DNA from: Verrucomicrobiota bacterium
Lineage (GTDB): Bacteria; Verrucomicrobiota; Verrucomicrobiia; Chthoniobacterales; SZAS-18
Reading direction: 5' to 3'
DNA: 64,000 nt
NCBI GenBank assembly: GCA_025353105.1
Contig: JANXRG010000033.1
Coordinates: 29,349-93,348, forward strand
Below the pieces are notes generated by a model. It was not told the origin of the DNA, searched no databases, and saw nothing but the letters and a program-made list of their open reading frames with translations. The translations under genes and the position numbers were made by a program. Positions 55,483-63,236 of the stretch are shown piece after piece (position 1 is the stretch's first letter; every line of letters begins with the position of its first letter).

Positions 55483-55722
55483 ATGTCCGAACCCGTCATC
55501 GCCCAAAAATCCCCGATTCCCGTTACCGTGGAGGCCGGCAAGACCTACTACTGGTGCGCGTGTGGCAAGAGTGCTTCGCAACCCTTTTGTGATGGGTCGC
55601 ACAAGGGAAGTGAGTTCGCTCCCATTGCCTTCACCGCCGAGAAAGCTGAGCAGGTTTACTTCTGCGGCTGCAAGCATAGCGGCAACCGCCCCCTTTGTGA
55701 TGGCTCCCACAAGCGACTTTAG
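55483..55722 (+). CDS. CDGSH iron-sulfur domain protein
   Basis: A 79-residue protein with two CDGSH motifs: YWCACGKSASQPFCDGSHKG and FCGCKHSGNRPLCDGSHKRL. Each binds a 2Fe-2S cluster with three Cys and one His. It is intact, unlike its neighbours. Probably involved in electron transfer or cluster handling; the specific partner is unknown. Confidence 0.93.
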   Translation: MSEPVIAQKSPIPVTVEAGKTYYWCACGKSASQPFCDGSHKGSEFAPIAFTAEKAEQVYFCGCKHSGNRPLCDGSHKRL

Positions 55723-55767
55723 CCAGAAATCCATAGTGGGCCGGTCGTTTCCAAGATTCACCAACTT

Positions 55768-56086
55768 CTACGGCGGAATGTCGATCGACCGAAACTCGCC
55801 GGCGCCAATTTCCTCGACCGCCGATCTGACCAAGGAGGCCGGCGTCGTGATGCGTCGGATGTCGTTGGTTGAAAGCTCAAGTATGGCGATACGTCGACCG
55901 GTTAGATTCTGCTGGTATCGGAGGTTTTGATCGGAGGTCACGAAGACTTCGATTCCGCCTCTGCCACGCGCAGCAAGTCGCCGTTCTTCATGCCGGTCCA
56001 GCCGCGACGCGATAGCTGGTGACCTCGTGACCGGGAAAAATGCTCCGCATCGGCCACGGGACGCATTCGTCGAGCCCGATTTTCAC
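55768..56086 (-). pseudogene. PIN-like (DUF5615-type) toxin, two frameshifts
   Basis: A GTG at 56086 overlaps the DUF433 stop (GTGA). Reading three frames in succession gives KIGLDECVPWPMRSIFPGHE, then RGWTGMKNGDLLRVAEAE, then GIEVFVTSDQNLRYQQNLTG and a tail to the stop at 55768. Together these make a normal DUF5615 PIN-like protein of about 105 residues, so the gene has two frameshifts. Pairing with DUF433 is the usual type II toxin-antitoxin arrangement. Confidence 0.7.
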
Positions 56087-56302
56087 TTCCGCGACCCAGC
56101 CAGCAATTCGGTGCCGGAATACTCCAGGACGCGAACAGCCGTCTCACGGGGAACCGAGGGAAAATTCCCGAGGAATTCGTCCAATGTGTAGTTTCGCTCC
56201 AGATAATCAAACAGACTGCGCACGGGGACGCGCGTGCCCGTTGAAAACGGACGTTCCGCCCAGGACATCCGCGTCCGTGCTCACCAGATCATGCACGTTC
56301 AT
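56083..56302 (-). pseudogene. DUF433 antitoxin-like, one frameshift
   Basis: The N-terminal part from the ATG at 56302, HDLVSTDADVLGGTSVFNG, is in a different frame from the rest, TGTRVPVRSLFDYLERNYTL to FPSVPRETAVRVLEYSG. The expected family sequence is sDpdVLGGTpVF.GTRVPV, so one base has been lost or gained in the middle. The ORF track shows only the second part (56083-56268). It overlaps the PIN-like toxin start. Confidence 0.7.
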
Positions 56303-56436
56303 GCTGATGATACCGTACGGCAAACCCAACGCTTCGCCAAGATCAACCATGGTACCGGGAGAAGGGAAGCAAGTAAGTGGACCTTTCCCGTGGTAGATTC
56401 CTGTCTCATGCTGGAACGGCTTGACGACTGGCCGCC

Positions 56437-56455
56437 GTAGCTACATTGTAGATAC
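56437..56455. promoter_or_regulatory. 19-bp palindromic operator candidate upstream of mazE-like gene
   Basis: GTAGCTACA-T-TGTAGATAC is a 9+1+9 inverted repeat with one mismatch, ending immediately before the ATG of the antitoxin gene. MazE-type antitoxins bind their own promoter at palindromes of this kind; here it would also cover the start region. Confidence 0.55.
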
Positions 56456-56698
56456 ATGCAAACCGCCGTGCAACGATGGGGCAACAGCCTGGCGCTGCGC
56501 ATTCCCAAGAACTATGCCCAAGAGACCCGGATCACGGAAGGGTCCAAGGTGGAACTGACGCTCAAGTCCGGCGCACTCGTCATCCGTCCCGTCGTGCGCA
56601 AGCAGCACGCGTTGGCCGATCTGCTCAAGCAGATCACGAAGTCGAATCGGCATGCAGCCATTTCGACCGGGGCGAGGGTCGGTCGGGAGGCTTGGTGA
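56456..56698 (+). CDS. MazE/AbrB-type antitoxin
   Basis: An 80-residue protein. QTAVQRWGNSLALRIPKNYA is the AbrB/MazE swapped-hairpin DNA-binding domain; EGSKVELTLKSGALVIRPV completes it. The C-terminal part (LADLLKQITKSNRHAAI) is the toxin-binding region. Its stop overlaps the toxin start (TGATG). Confidence 0.93.
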   Translation: MQTAVQRWGNSLALRIPKNYAQETRITEGSKVELTLKSGALVIRPVVRKQHALADLLKQITKSNRHAAISTGARVGREAW

Positions 56699-57045
56699 TG
56701 GCTGGATATATCCCCCAGCGCGGTGATTTGGTCTGGCTGAGTTTTAGTCCCCGAGCCGGGCATGAGCAGGCGGGCCGGCGTCCGGCCTTCGTCCTTTCGC
56801 CGGGGGCGTACAATCGCAAGACGGGCTTGTTCCTGGCGTGCCCGGTGACCTCGAGGATCAAGGGATATCCATTTGAAGTGCGACTTCCCGCTGGTCTTGC
56901 CATTGGCGGCGTCGTGCTGGCCGACCAGGTCAGGAGTTTGGATTGGAAAGTGCGAAAGGCGGAATTCGCCGGACGCACCACCGAGGCAATCGTGGAGGAT
57001 GTCGTGGCGCTCGTGCTGCCGTTGATCTGTGAACTGGAGCCCTGA
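56698..57045 (+). CDS. MazF/PemK-type endoribonuclease toxin
   Basis: A 115-residue protein from the ATG at 56698. YIPQRGDLVWLSFSPRAGHE, RRPAFVLSPGAYNRKTGLFL and VVLADQVRSLDWKVRKAEF are the characteristic MazF/PemK blocks (conserved Arg, Ser/Thr and DQ..S). It cleaves mRNA; the MazE-like protein neutralises it. The pair is intact. Confidence 0.95.
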   Translation: MAGYIPQRGDLVWLSFSPRAGHEQAGRRPAFVLSPGAYNRKTGLFLACPVTSRIKGYPFEVRLPAGLAIGGVVLADQVRSLDWKVRKAEFAGRTTEAIVEDVVALVLPLICELEP

Positions 57046-57059
57046 AAAAAAGGACGAAA

Positions 57060-57285
57060 GACCTGTCCCACGAATGGCACTAGGTTAACGGCCGTTTGGG
57101 AAGTTTTTACCCTCTCGGCGCTGAGCACGAACGCCCGTCAGTCATGCTTCAGTACCTCTCCTCAATTGTCGTCATTCCAGAAGGAAAACAAATTCCCGCT
57201 CGGTGTGACCAGGCGCGTGCAATCAGATTTCACGAGCCTTCTACTCTGGAAAACCCCGCTTATCTTAGTGCCATTCGGACCTGTC
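57060..57285. mobile_element. ~226-bp element with terminal inverted repeats (MITE-like)
   Basis: The left end reads GACCTGTCCCACGAATGGCA, continuing CTAGGTTAACGG; the right end on the complement reads GACAGGTCCGAATGGCACTA, continuing AGATAAGCGG. GAATGGCACTA is shared exactly and the flanks align with a 3-bp gap. The interior has no transposase; ORF 57096-57341 is probably not a gene. The right end lies within the end of the cyclase remnant, so the element appears to have truncated it. Confidence 0.6.
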
Positions 57286-57384
57286 CGTTTGTGCTTGCAG
57301 CCAAATTGAACGGAGCGCGCTGTAGCTCGCCATGTCCGTGAACACGATAGCGGCGAGCTTTCGTTGATCGGTGCCGGAGCTCAT
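57265..57384 (-). pseudogene. Class III adenylate cyclase, N-terminal remnant
   Basis: An ATG at 57384 overlaps the stop of the kinase gene (ATGA). The 39-residue frame reads RKLAAIVFTDMASYSAL, the start of a class III nucleotide cyclase catalytic domain (usually VVFTDMVGYSAL), and then runs into the terminal repeat of the 57060-57285 element and stops. Cyclase-TPR genes commonly follow such kinases, so an operon of kinase and cyclase was interrupted. Confidence 0.65.
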
Positions 57385-60011
57385 CGGTCGAGGCCCGTCT
57401 TCTTCAAGAGCGCCTTGAACCGCGGCTCGTTGCGCACGCTGTCATATAGCGGATCGCCATTGATCGCAAAAAGGGAGGGATCCTGCTCTTCAAAGCACCT
57501 CTCCAGCCAATCCAATGCTTTCGCCTTTTCACCGAGCCCCAGATAAACTAACACTCGGGGCGCCGGTGAGACGTATTGCTTCGTCGCCAACTCGTCCAAG
57601 TCGCGAAGGATCTGCTCCGCTTTGGCACGATCACCGGTTGCGCCGTAGACGAATCCGAGTGAACCGACATACCAGGGCAGGTAGTCCAGCGTGGCGGCTT
57701 TTTGAAACTCCGCCAGCGCGTCGACCATATTCCCCTTCCAGAAATAGCACGTGCCTAGGCCCAGGTGGGCATAGGCATTATTCGCATCCAACTCCAATGT
57801 CTTGTTCAGTTGAACAATTGCTTCGTCGTACCGGCGCGCCCATTGCAGAAAAAGCCCGAGGTCGGCATTGAACAAAGGATTCAGTGGATCCAGATCCAAC
57901 GCCTTCTTCACCTTGGCGATCGCGTCATCGAAGCGGCCGTACGCCATCAGGTTCAAGCCATATTGGTCGTACGCCGGGGCCAGGTTGGGATTCAATTCCA
58001 GGGCGCGGTCGAGTTCCTTGTCCGAGCCAGGAAAATCCTCCAACGCGCTAAAGAGAGCCACGGCCAGCGAAAGGTGCGCTTCGGCCAGATTAGGATCGAG
58101 GGCCAGCGCCTTGAGCGCCAGGTCCTTTTCCTTGGCCCAGGCCTCCCGGCCCGACAACAGCTGTCCTCCACACCAGCCATAAGTGTCAGCCAGTCCGCAA
58201 TACGCCAACGCGAACGAGGGATCCATCTGCAGCGCTTGTTCGAAGTAGCGGATCGCGTTCGTCCAGCCAGCCTGCGTAAACTTGGCGAAATGGAAGCGGC
58301 CCAGCAGGTAGAGACGGTAGGCTTCCGGATTCTCGGTCGGTTTTTTTGCCAACGCGCGCGCATCTTCGACGCCAAGCTGCATTTGCAGCGCGCGGACCAC
58401 GCGTTGCGCCACGTCGCTTTGGAGGGCGAGGATGTCCTGCATGTTCCCGTCGTAGGATTCGGACCAAAGATGATAACCATCGGCCACGTTAATGAGCTGG
58501 GCGGTGATCCGAAGCTTGTCGCCGGCCTTGCGCACGCTGCCTTCCAGCACGGTGTCCACGTGCAGTTCCTCGCCGACCTTGCGGAAGATGCCATCTTCGG
58601 TCCGTCCCCTGAACGCGAAGGAGGAGGTGCGTCCCGGCACGCGCAGGCCTCTCACCTTGGCCAGCACGTTGAGCAGTTCTTCCGTCATGCCGTCGCTCAG
58701 ATATTCGTCGCCCTTGTCCGCGCTCAGGTTCACGAACGGCAGGACGGCGATCGCCTTGCGCAGCAGGGCGGGTTGCGGCGCGGGGGCGGGCGTCGCTAGA
58801 GCCGGGGGCGCCCGCGGATCGGTCGTCGCGGGCCGCGGTGTGCCCGTCTGCTTCGTTCCGAAAATCCAATACGACCCAGCACCTGTCAGCATCAGGACGC
58901 CGATTCCGACGGCGGTCCGCCACAGGCTGCCGCGACGAAACGCGACGTCGCGGCCGGGTCCCGCAGAAACCATCGCATCCGATTCCCGCGTGGTCAGTCC
59001 CGGATCGGCGGTCCCATGCTCCCCGGCTTGCATCCGTTCAAGGCAGCGCGCCAGTGCTTGCACGAGTTCGTCGGCGTTCGCAAACCGATTGGCAGGATCC
59101 TTCTCCAGCAGCCGCGCGAGCACCGCCTGCAGACTGGCCGGCAGATGCGCGATGCCGGCGAGCGGCGCCGCCTGGGCCACGTGCTGGTTCAACAACTCCC
59201 GGTGCGTCCGTGCGCGAAAGGGTGGCGCGCCCGTCAGCATTTCCCACAGGATGCAGCCGAGCGAATACTGGTCGGAGCGGCCGTCGATCTCCCCGCGCTC
59301 CTCGCATTGCTCCGGACTCGCGTACAACGCCGTGCCGCGAAAACCGATCGTTTGCGCGTCCAGCTCGGTGCCCAAACGCCCGCCCCCAAAACCGCGCGCC
59401 AGGCCGAAGTCGATGATCTTGATCTGCCACGCGTCGGGATTCGCCTCGACTGGTTGGCCGGATTTCCCGCGGCCGGTCGGAACGATCATCAAGTTGGCCG
59501 GCTTCAGATCGCGATGCACGATCTGCTGCGCATGAATCGCCTCGAGACCGCGCGCGATTTGCAGCGCGAATGAGACCGCCACGCGCGGCGCGATCGCTCC
59601 GCGTGCCCGCAGCCAATCCTGCAACGATTCGCCAGCAATGAACTCCATCGCATAAAAAAGATTCCCCGGCGTCGTGCTGAGAAAGAGCACACTTGCGACG
59701 TTTGGATGGCGCACCCGCGCTGCAGCGCGCGCCTCGCGCAGGAACAGCGCTTTCGCCTTAGGATCGTCGACCTGCCCGGGCGTGATGAGTTTCAGCGCCA
59801 CGTCCACGCGCAGTTGTTCATCGAACGCCTTGTAGGTGACCCCCATCGCGCCGCGGCCGAGTTCCCACGTCGATCCATTGGGACGCCGAAGAACGCAATA
59901 CTGCGCGAATTTCAAATCGGAACCGACCAATTCCGCAGGTTGGGGTTCATCCGCCACGGCTGAAGCATAGTCGCTTTGGGCGCCATGGGAATCCTTCTCG
60001 TTCAGCAACAT
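57381..60011 (-). CDS. Ser/Thr protein kinase with TPR sensor domain
   Basis: Start at the ATG at 60011 (MLLNEKDSHGAQSDYASAV), giving 876 residues; the longer ORF-track start is not supported. Kinase domain: WELGRGAMGVTYKAFDEQL (P-loop), DVALKLITPG (Lys), IVHRDLKPANLMIV (catalytic Asp), KIIDFGLARG. A transmembrane helix (VGIGVLMLTGAGSYWIFG) precedes a periplasmic FlgO-like part (IAVLPFVNLSADKGDEYLSD) and several TPRs. Receptor-like kinases of this type are common in Verrucomicrobia and Acidobacteria. The cyclase remnant overlaps its stop. Confidence 0.93.
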   Translation of the reverse strand: MLLNEKDSHGAQSDYASAVADEPQPAELVGSDLKFAQYCVLRRPNGSTWELGRGAMGVTYKAFDEQLRVDVALKLITPGQVDDPKAKALFLREARAAARVRHPNVASVLFLSTTPGNLFYAMEFIAGESLQDWLRARGAIAPRVAVSFALQIARGLEAIHAQQIVHRDLKPANLMIVPTGRGKSGQPVEANPDAWQIKIIDFGLARGFGGGRLGTELDAQTIGFRGTALYASPEQCEERGEIDGRSDQYSLGCILWEMLTGAPPFRARTHRELLNQHVAQAAPLAGIAHLPASLQAVLARLLEKDPANRFANADELVQALARCLERMQAGEHGTADPGLTTRESDAMVSAGPGRDVAFRRGSLWRTAVGIGVLMLTGAGSYWIFGTKQTGTPRPATTDPRAPPALATPAPAPQPALLRKAIAVLPFVNLSADKGDEYLSDGMTEELLNVLAKVRGLRVPGRTSSFAFRGRTEDGIFRKVGEELHVDTVLEGSVRKAGDKLRITAQLINVADGYHLWSESYDGNMQDILALQSDVAQRVVRALQMQLGVEDARALAKKPTENPEAYRLYLLGRFHFAKFTQAGWTNAIRYFEQALQMDPSFALAYCGLADTYGWCGGQLLSGREAWAKEKDLALKALALDPNLAEAHLSLAVALFSALEDFPGSDKELDRALELNPNLAPAYDQYGLNLMAYGRFDDAIAKVKKALDLDPLNPLFNADLGLFLQWARRYDEAIVQLNKTLELDANNAYAHLGLGTCYFWKGNMVDALAEFQKAATLDYLPWYVGSLGFVYGATGDRAKAEQILRDLDELATKQYVSPAPRVLVYLGLGEKAKALDWLERCFEEQDPSLFAINGDPLYDSVRNEPRFKALLKKTGLDR

Positions 60012-60762
60012 CGCTCGCCAGATGCTGGATATTCGGAAACGCGCGCGTCCGCCGGCGTTCAGCCGACGAAGGAGGTTGTCGCGCATTTGTACCGCGATGA
60101 CATAACCGCCTCTGAGATCGGTGAAAGCAAGGCAACCAGACGCTCCAGTGATTGATGACGCCGTCGACGCCCTCGTGCGCGATGCGCGCATGCTCCTGAT
60201 ACTTCCTGGCCCCGGAGGCTGCGGAATACACCCGAAAACGATATGGCCGGGTCTGGGGCATTCCCATGTATGCTGCCGCTGAATTCGGCGCTTACGGTCG
60301 CGTGGAAGCCCGTCACCATTACCCCAAGACGTGGCCATTGGTGCGGGTATCGGCATTGCCAGCAGCTTTCTTTTTACGCGTCCCTTCGTCGGATTCAACG
60401 TTCAGCCAACGGTCGGCAAGAAATCGGCCGGCGTGACGTTCTCAATGGAATTCTGACCCGACAAACATCCTACTGCTCAGCGGTCGGCGTCGCTTCCGGA
60501 ATTACGGGCTTCCCTTCGCCTCGCCGGTCTCTCGATTTGGGACGTTGAATGGAGTTCGCGCATTTCCCGATGGATCACAAACCAATAGCCACACAGCTGG
60601 CCAAGAGCTCATTCCCGTCGTGGAGGTGAAACTTGGTCTCTACTCAAACATATTGATTACGCCTGGGCAAGAAGCCCTGCGTGATTCGTTGCGCCCGTTA
60701 TAACTTCAGCACCGGACCGCCATATTCGGACCCGCTTGGAATGGTTTGCCCTTAATGAACGA
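60012..60762. other. Degenerate ~750-bp intergenic region with one gene tail
   Basis: No intact gene. A plus-strand tail is annotated separately (60316-60456). ORFs 59947-60267, 60059-60319 and 60243-60548 lack domain features. The remainder shows no repeat or RNA I could identify. Confidence 0.5.
60316..60456 (+). pseudogene. C-terminal tail of an outer-membrane beta-barrel protein
   Basis: A frame without start codon reads GIGIASSFLFTRPFVGFNVQ and ends VGKKSAGVTFSMEF with a C-terminal Phe, the pattern of the last strand of a beta-barrel. Upstream sequence is not in frame. I infer the remnant of a deleted porin-like gene. Confidence 0.35.
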
Positions 60763-61350
60763 ATGAAACCGCCAAAACAAGCCGCATGGCTTACGGCCCT
60801 GGTTGTTGCGGTCGGGGCCTCAATTTGTGCCTTCAGCCAGGATCGGCCGGACTCAGCCAAGCTCATTGCAGCCCAGCGTGAGGCGATGCTTCCATTAGCC
60901 TTCCTTGACGGGGTGTGGAGGGGCCCGGCATCTGCAATTCTGCCCTCCGGTGAGCAGTATAACATTACGGAGACCGAACGGGTTGGTCAGTTTCTTGACG
61001 GCTCGCTTAGGGTGATCGAGGGGCGCGGGTATGATGCGAGCGGCGCCGCCACGTACAACGCGTTTACAATCATCTCATATAACCCTTCCACGCACGCGTA
61101 TACGATGCGTTCGTATGCCCTGGGGTTTGTCGGCGACTTCCCTCTAGCCGTTTCGGCCGATGGTTTCAGCTGGGAAATCCCCGCAGGCGCGATGACGATT
61201 CGCTACACGGCCACCATCAAGTCCGGCGTTTGGCACGAGGTCGGTGAGCGGATCGTGCCAGGCAAAGAGCCGGTTCGCTTCTTTGAGATGGACTTAAAGC
61301 GGGTGGGCGACTCGGATTGGCCGCGCGCCGGAGCGATTAGCCCAAAATGA
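60763..61350 (+). CDS. Secreted protein of unknown function (DUF1579-like beta-barrel)
   Basis: Start at the ATG at 60763 (MKPPKQAAWLTALVV), 195 residues with a signal peptide ending FSQD. Mature part: LAFLDGVWRGPASAILPSGE, YNITETERVGQFLDGSLRVI, FTIISYNPSTHAYTMRSYAL, a small lipocalin-like barrel resembling DUF1579 (flDG.W.G.g......g...t.T...v...ldG..l). Function unknown. The alternative start at 60736 adds nine residues. Confidence 0.7.
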   Translation: MKPPKQAAWLTALVVAVGASICAFSQDRPDSAKLIAAQREAMLPLAFLDGVWRGPASAILPSGEQYNITETERVGQFLDGSLRVIEGRGYDASGAATYNAFTIISYNPSTHAYTMRSYALGFVGDFPLAVSADGFSWEIPAGAMTIRYTATIKSGVWHEVGERIVPGKEPVRFFEMDLKRVGDSDWPRAGAISPK

Positions 61351-61520
61351 AAATTGAAGAATGACAGGGGAGAACGACGACGGTGCGCATCGCGCCCGAG
61401 CGCCGGTCGGCCGCCGGGAACGAATGAAGGACGTCCTCGTGTCTCCGACAATTTTGGATTAACCGCTGCTGCGGAGATCGGCGTATTTCGGCGTACCCGT
61501 TCTTGAAATAGTTGAAATAG

Positions 61521-61701
61521 GGGTCGGGACATCAAATATCATACTATTGGGCTTGACGTGGCGTTGGGCGCTGCCCTTCACTGCGAAACATGCCCCGCCA
61601 ACTGAAATACGAAATAAGGGTCGGGACATCAAATATCATACTATTGGGCTTGACGTGGCGTTGGGCGCTGCCCTTCACTGCGAAACATGCCCCGCCAACT
61701 G
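61521..61701. repeat. 97-bp tandem duplication at the left end of the RAYT element
   Basis: Bases 61521-61604 and 61618-61701 are identical over 84 bp, offset by 97 bp. The unit contains the left inverted repeat, the presumed promoter and the first codons of the transposase (ATGCCCCGCCAACTG). The first copy's ATG (61590) is out of frame with the second (61687), so only the second drives the full protein. Confidence 0.95.
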
Positions 61702-62799
61702 CGCCTCGAACTGGCCGGTGGGCATTATCACGTGATGGCGCGGGGCGACCGGCGGGAGCCCATCTTCCTCAACGTCGCGGACCGGGAGGATTTCGTGGGC
61801 CTGCTGGGCGAGGTCTGTCAGCGCCACGGGTGGCGGGTGCACGCCTGGGTGCTCATGGGCAACCATTACCACCTGCTGCTGGAAACTCCGCAACCCAACC
61901 TCGTCAGCGGAATGAGTCAGTTGCAGCAGACGTACACGCAACGCTTCAACCGGCGGCACCGGCAGAGCGGACATCTTTTCGGCGGCCGCTACAAGGCAGT
62001 GCTCGTGGAGGGTGATCTCGAAGGGCCAGATCAGCGCGCGCGTCTGGAGCGAAGCCGGGTGCGTGAGCGGAGCGATTATTTCACGATCGTAGCGGACTAC
62101 ATTCACCTGAATCCGGTGCGTGCCGGCTTGGTGAGCTTGGGCCGGGGTAAAGGCCTGATGGGCTACGCGTGGAGTAGCCTGGTGCAGGCGTATGCGCGAC
62201 CGGCGAGCCGGCGAGCGCGGTGGATGGAAGTGGGCCCGGTGCTGGCGGGCTACGAGCAAAGCGACACGCCGCGGGGCCGCCAGCGGATGATGACCGAGTT
62301 GGAGGGGAAGGCGCGGGCGGAGGCAGCGCAGAAGGTGGGGCTGAGGGTGCCGGAGGGCCAGAGCCTGCAGTCGACGTTGCGCCGGGGGTGGTACTTTGGG
62401 AGTCAGGAATTTGGAGAGCGGACGCTGCGGCTGGTGGGCAAGGTCGGGGCGAAGTTGAGTCGGAAGGGCGAGCATTACGAGGGGGCGCGCGTGGCACGCG
62501 ACCACGGCGAGAAGGAAGCCGAGCGCTTGAGTACGTTGGGGCTCAAGGAGGTCGCGCGCCCTGGGAGTGGGAGTGCCCGGAGACGCAAACGGAAGGGGCG
62601 TGCGGTCGGGGAGCGTCTGGCGGCGGCAGCGGTGGCGAGCGTGGTGCGCGAACGCACCTCGGTGTCGGTGGCGTGGGTGGCGCAACGATTTAGATTTGGC
62701 AGCGCGGGCAACGCGTCGCAACAGATGTACCACTGTCGGCAGCAGGCGACGCAGGACCGAGCCCTCGCGTCGCTGCTCGCCCGCCTGCGCGCACTATGA
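61687..62799 (+). CDS. REP-associated tyrosine transposase (Y1_Tnp/RAYT)
   Basis: A 370-residue protein. GGHYHVMARGDRREPIFL, HAWVLMGNHYHLLLETPQP (HUH-type His pair: HYHLL) and TQRFNRRHRQSGHLFGGRYK with a catalytic Tyr downstream match the Y1 transposase fold of RAYT proteins. The C-terminal 170 residues are basic and helical, longer than the shortest RAYTs, and include RERTSVSVAWVAQRFRFGSA, an HTH-like segment. Such proteins are linked to mobilisation of REP/REPIN palindromes. Intact. Confidence 0.93.
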   Translation: MPRQLRLELAGGHYHVMARGDRREPIFLNVADREDFVGLLGEVCQRHGWRVHAWVLMGNHYHLLLETPQPNLVSGMSQLQQTYTQRFNRRHRQSGHLFGGRYKAVLVEGDLEGPDQRARLERSRVRERSDYFTIVADYIHLNPVRAGLVSLGRGKGLMGYAWSSLVQAYARPASRRARWMEVGPVLAGYEQSDTPRGRQRMMTELEGKARAEAAQKVGLRVPEGQSLQSTLRRGWYFGSQEFGERTLRLVGKVGAKLSRKGEHYEGARVARDHGEKEAERLSTLGLKEVARPGSGSARRRKRKGRAVGERLAAAAVASVVRERTSVSVAWVAQRFRFGSAGNASQQMYHCRQQATQDRALASLLARLRAL

Positions 62800-62902
62800 T
62801 ATCTGATGTCCTGACCCCTATTCTGAGCTTTCGCGACGTGAGCGCCGAGCGCGTCAGGAGAGCTTCCGCCATCCTGTGCTGCTCTCGGGAGGCAGAGATG
62901 CG

Positions 62903-63112
62903 GTGAGATACTTTGATTCAGGCCGTGTTATCACGATCGAGGTGGAGTGGATCGGAGGCAACAGGTTCCAAGTTTACAGCAAGGGCATAGTCCAATGGGA
63001 AGGGCAGCCGGAGTCTTCAGCAGTTACCAACGAAGAAAAGAAGAATATTCTTGAGATGCTGTCTAAGCACTACAGCAAGAGGCGAAAAATCCTTGTCGAG
63101 TCTCCAGGCTGA
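62903..63112 (+). CDS. Small hypothetical protein next to attC
   Basis: A GTG at 62903 follows GGGAGG by about 10 bp, giving a 69-residue product: VITIEVEWIGGNRFQVYSKG with a charged helical tail (EEKKNILEMLSKHYSKRRKI). The ORF-track start at 62876 is less likely. No family recognised. It ends 15 bp before the attC core, as a gene cassette ORF would. Confidence 0.6.
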   Translation: MRYFDSGRVITIEVEWIGGNRFQVYSKGIVQWEGQPESSAVTNEEKKNILEMLSKHYSKRRKILVESPG

Positions 63113-63127
63113 TAGCACGGTTCCGCC

Positions 63128-63229
63128 GCCTAACCAGGCGCTGCACCTAACCGATTCGGCGGAGGGATGTCTGCGCCGATTTTGGAGTTGCGTTCCGCCT
63201 CATCGGCAGGTGAGCTTGGGTCGTTAGGC
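63128..63229 (+). other. attC recombination site of an integron gene cassette
   Basis: GCCTAAC (63128-63134) and GTTAGGC (63223-63229) are exact complements, 102 bp apart overall. Inside, CTGCACCTAACCGATTCGGC on one side matches the complement of GCCTCATCGGCAGGTGAGC on the other with a few unpaired bases, so the single strand folds into the imperfect stem with R and L boxes typical of attC. The next ORF starts 7 bp after the core. Confidence 0.8.
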
Positions 63230-63236
63230 GATTCGC

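Larger units (their letters stand above)
61513..62826 (+). mobile_element. RAYT (REP-associated tyrosine transposase) element with inverted-repeat ends
   Basis: The left end at 61514-61543 reads GAAATAGGGGTCGGGACATC then AAATATCATA; the complement of the right end at 62795-62823 reads GAATAGGGGTCAGGACATCA then GATATCATA. They agree at nearly every position. The right repeat overlaps the transposase stop codon. The left end is present twice (tandem duplication, annotated separately). Confidence 0.8.

Noticed and set aside
57096-57341. 81-aa ORF inside the TIR element
   Set aside because: No transposase motif, starts and ends arbitrarily relative to the element ends.
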